In this document: piece after piece, positions 12,940-13,436 of the stretch
Layout: each line of letters starts with the position of its first letter
Position numbering within the stretch: position 1 is the first letter of the stretch
From: CS4-C045 sp964347545
Lineage (GTDB): Bacteria; Planctomycetota; Planctomycetia; Pirellulales; UBA7805
Length of the DNA stretch: 13,436 nucleotides
Reading direction: 5' to 3'
NCBI GenBank assembly: GCA_964347545.1
Contig: CAYFZZ010000104.1
Span: 1-13,436, forward strand
Translations under genes and position numbers: made by a program
The notes under the pieces: model-generated
The model's input: only the letters and a program-made list of their open reading frames with translations
Told to the model about the DNA's origin: nothing
Database searches by the model: none

Positions 12940-13065
12940 GCCACCCGCTCAGCCGCCAGATTTCCCCTCCCCATCCCCATCCCCTCCCCATCCGGCCACC
13001 CCGCCGCGGATGCCGCGCCGGCTGGTCCGCTGACCCCGCCCGCTTCGTACCATCCACCCCCCCCG
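12940..13065. other. Pyrimidine-rich spacer after floA
   Basis: Immediately downstream of floA the plus strand is C-rich, with short CCCCATCC iterations (12964-12993) and a run of eight C residues (13057-13064). There is no terminator hairpin with a T-run and no gene. Minus-strand frames crossing it start inside the GGACAGGCA repeats and look spurious. Confidence 0.5.
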
Positions 13066-13436
13066 AAAAAGGACAGGCATAATCCCAAAACAACCCCAAA
13101 AAAGAACAACCCCAAAAAAGGACAGGCATCATTCAGTCTATTTGCGCGCAGAGCGTGTTTTTTCGTTGTTTCCAGCGTCGCCGCCGCGGTCAGCTCAGCC
13201 TGAAACCTCTCCCATCCAGGCGACCCTGGGCGTGGGAGAGAAAAAAAGAAGGGACAGGCAGGAGAGAGGGGCAAGCACGAAAGGACAGGCAAGCAAGCGC
13301 GGGGCCGAACAGATTATGCCTGTCCTTTTTCCGGGAGCGTTTTCTGAAAAAGGACAGGCATCATTCAGTCTATTTGCGCGCAGAGCGTGTTTTTTCGTTG
13401 TTTCCAGCGTCGCCGCCGCGGTCAGCTCAGCCTGAA
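13066..13436 (+). repeat. GGACAGGCA repeat array with 232-bp tandem unit, running off the window
   Basis: GGACAGGCA occurs five times on the plus strand (13071, 13120, 13252, 13283, 13352) and once inverted (13317-13325). A 90-bp block at 13115-13204 recurs identically at 13347-13436, up to the last base of the window, so the unit has period 232 and a second copy is cut off. Inside the unit are a nested hairpin (CTCTCCCA/TGGGAGAG outside CCAGG/CCTGG, 13207-13240) and a perfect 15-bp inverted repeat (13316-13330 and 13347-13361) with a 16-nt spacer. Nothing here codes convincingly for protein. Confidence 0.92.
13316..13361. repeat. Perfect 15-bp inverted repeat (ATGCCTGTCCTTTTT / AAAAAGGACAGGCAT)
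   Basis: The two arms at 13316-13330 and 13347-13361 are exact reverse complements separated by 16 nt. The right arm is the start of the 90-bp repeat block, and the same 15-mer also begins at 13066 and 13115. Such a structure could be a cruciform or RNA hairpin, or a substrate of a REP-type transposase. As a plus-strand transcript it has its T-run before the loop, so it is not a standard terminator. Confidence 0.85.

Noticed and set aside
12666..13292. 208-residue minus-strand open frame starting MPVLSCLPLSPACPF
   Set aside because: It starts inside the GGACAGGCA array and runs antisense into floA. Its hydrophobic-looking N-terminus comes from the repeat motif, and floA is certain on the other strand.
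13066..13436. CRISPR array
   Set aside because: The motif spacing is irregular, the motif is short and appears in both orientations, and the intervening sequence itself recurs, unlike CRISPR spacers. No cas gene is present.

Overview
The window is GC-rich and looks like a chromosomal segment of a planctomycete, probably in or near the Pirellulales. Four things point there: a SpoVG protein carrying a zinc ribbon, a DUF1570 protein and a BBP7-like outer-membrane barrel; a Tat-exported Gfo/Idh/MocA oxidoreductase; secreted proteins in many small transcription units separated by hairpin-rich repeats; and a 24-residue leucine-rich repeat protein of the type these genomes carry in numbers. This is inference from recognised families, not a database match. 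I see no tRNA, rRNA, CRISPR array, transposase or phage gene.

Region 1 (1-3325) is envelope and isoprenoid housekeeping. The 3' end of an outer-membrane barrel gene (+) converges on spoVG with a 3-bp gap. On the minus strand ispE and spoVG form a two-gene operon behind a good sigma70-type promoter at 2114-2141. Divergent from it is a DUF368 polyprenyl-phosphate translocase. IspE feeds isoprenoid precursor synthesis, and DUF368 proteins recycle the undecaprenyl-phosphate carrier made from those precursors, so the two divergent genes sit at either end of the same lipid-carrier economy.

Region 2 (3326-4040) has no credible gene. It holds two 137-bp direct repeats exactly 240 bp apart, a dense cluster of short GC palindromes and two intrinsic-terminator-like hairpins.

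Region 3 (4041-9613) holds four exported proteins in two divergent pairs: a secreted protein with an STN-like domain (-) against a DUF1570 putative metallopeptidase (+), and a leucine-rich repeat protein (-) against a Tat-dependent Gfo/Idh/MocA oxidoreductase (+).

Region 4 (9614-11940) has two long gene-poor stretches flanking one low-complexity secreted protein on the minus strand, which ends at a textbook terminator (10193-10227). The first stretch carries imperfect inverted and direct repeats of a dispersed intergenic type.

Region 5 (11941-13436) is floA, a flotillin-like membrane scaffold protein, followed by a 232-bp tandem repeat unit built around the motif GGACAGGCA. The repeat runs off the end of the window.

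No complete novel multi-gene system is evident. The best candidates for new biology are the zinc-ribbon SpoVG, the two repeat families (3331-3930 and 13066-13436) and the FloA with an unusual C-terminus.
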